A stretch of 63,502 nucleotides of DNA from positions 1 through 63,502 of the forward strand of contig CAZJBM010000014.1 in the NCBI GenBank assembly GCA_964544595.1, written 5' to 3'. Each line of letters starts with the position of its first letter. Position 1 is the stretch's first letter. The notes beneath the pieces were generated by a model. That model saw only the letters and a list, made by a program, of their open reading frames with translations, made no database searches and was not told the origin of the DNA. The position numbers and the translations under genes are program-made. Positions 63,226 through 63,502 of this stretch are shown here, piece after piece. Origin of the DNA: JAGBWK01 sp964544595. GTDB taxonomy: Bacteria > Bacteroidota > Bacteroidia > Bacteroidales > Muribaculaceae.

Positions 63226-63230
63226 CTTCC

Positions 63231-63446
63231 GGCAGGAATCGGCGCGTTTTTGGGCACAATTTCGCGCGTTTTCGCGCGCTTTTTGGCCCGTAAACGCGCT
63301 TTTTCCCTCTGCGAAAAAGCGACAGCCCGCCCCCCGCGGGGATCGCGTCGGAACTGAAAATGAAATGGACCCTGGATCAAATCAAACGGGAGCGGGGTGA
63401 TAAAACGAATGGGCGGGGAAAAATAAAAAAGGGGCGGGGGGGGAAT
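63231..63446. other. Non-coding, low-complexity stretch
   Basis: Contains CGCG-rich and then purine-rich (GGGGCGGGGGGGGAATAAAA) sequence with no gene and no repeat module. It could be a leader or terminator region of a gene beyond the window. Confidence 0.5.
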
Positions 63447-63482
63447 AAAAAAAGGGGCCCCGGGCGCGTTGCCCGGGGCCCC
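63447..63482 (-). terminator. Strong terminator hairpin read on the minus strand
   Basis: GGGGCCCCGGGC (63454-63465) and GCCCGGGGCCCC (63471-63482) form a perfect 12-bp stem with a 5-base loop. A run of seven A on its left is a T run on the minus strand, so it would terminate a minus-strand transcript from a gene to the right of the window. Confidence 0.75.
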
Positions 63483-63502
63483 GTAGGGTGGCGGTTACCT
63501 AC

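Larger units (their letters stand above)
60710..63230. repeat. Mosaic array of hairpin-forming short repeats
   Basis: About 2.5 kb without a credible gene. It is built from four modules in irregular order. Module A (about 40 bp): CCAGTAGGGATGCTCC with AC then GGAGCATCCTCCTGATTACC, a palindromic stem; 13 copies start near 60869, 61021, 61306, 61538, 61639, 61736, 61833, 62117, 62269, 62603, 62701, 62800 and 63087. Module B: GAATATGGAGC plus a variable stem with CTTCAG-type loop and GAAAGAGAAACA. Modules C and D are listed separately. Frames read on the minus strand (e.g. 208 codons at 60795-61421) merely translate the repeats. Stem positions co-vary between copies, so structure seems to be selected. 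No known class recognised; REP-like or mobile non-coding element is possible. Confidence 0.85.

Noticed and set aside
60710..63230. CRISPR array
   Set aside because: Repeat spacing is irregular, there are several interleaved modules, the inter-repeat sequences are themselves repeats, and no cas gene is present.
60710..63230. Integron cassette array with attC sites
   Set aside because: Hairpins are present but there are no cassettes with genes between them and no integrase nearby.

Overview
This window is chromosomal DNA from a member of the Bacteroidales, probably a Muribaculaceae-like gut commensal. The evidence is Bacteroidetes-type promoters (TTTG, about 20 bp, then TAnnTTTG or TAnnTTCG), weak or absent Shine-Dalgarno sequences, TonB-dependent and OmpA-type outer-membrane proteins, BspA-type leucine-rich repeats, a BtuG-type B12 locus, and several secreted proteins ending in a short sorting-type tail (YxLxGxR...). 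The genus is not determined. The window is gene-dense and mostly ordinary core genome, with one accessory-looking operon and a repeat array at the right end.

Left part (1-9.4 kb): a decayed IS5-type transposase end, a secreted pectate-lyase-like protein, a Sel1-repeat protein, a small outer-membrane barrel protein, a SIMPL-domain protein, a ROK glucokinase and an outer-membrane beta-barrel receptor. A 30-bp inverted repeat (28 of 30 matching) lies at 4808-4837 and 4950-4979; related copies of its arm sit in front of two other minus-strand genes.

9.4-19.3 kb is a vitamin B12 uptake operon. A promoter and a cobalamin riboswitch, followed by a strong terminator hairpin abutting the first start codon, precede btuG (surface propeller lipoprotein), a second lipoprotein, a 1165-residue LRR protein with an unusual N-terminal domain, a second propeller protein and btuB. 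Then come cinA, tsaD and a family 2 glycosyltransferase.

22.7-35.6 kb is the most unusual region: a same-strand cluster encoding an SrfB-type actin/Hsp70-like ATPase, an SrfC-like large GTPase with dynamin-type motifs, a membrane-anchored subtilisin-like protease, a second P-loop GTPase, and two single-pass membrane proteins with soluble N-terminal domains. It looks like one membrane-associated NTPase-protease machine of unknown function. A DUF1294 protein and a 5'-nucleotidase follow on the same strand.

37.4-57.2 kb: argR-argC on the minus strand (ArgC has Ser where the catalytic Cys should be), an AlkD-like protein, a secreted OB-fold protein, AsmA, two HAD hydrolases, aroB, penicillin-binding protein 1A, two OmpA-family proteins, an EamA transporter, a TPR membrane regulator and a secreted protein. 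57.2-60.7 kb is a phenylalanine operon: promoter, a 23-codon leader peptide with six Phe codons, overlapping antiterminator and terminator hairpins, pheA, an aminotransferase and a DAHP synthase/chorismate mutase. From about 60.7 to 63.2 kb there is no credible gene, only a mosaic of short hairpin-forming repeats whose stems show compensatory changes. The window ends in purine-rich DNA with a strong hairpin oriented as a terminator for a minus-strand gene outside it. No tRNA, rRNA or CRISPR was found.
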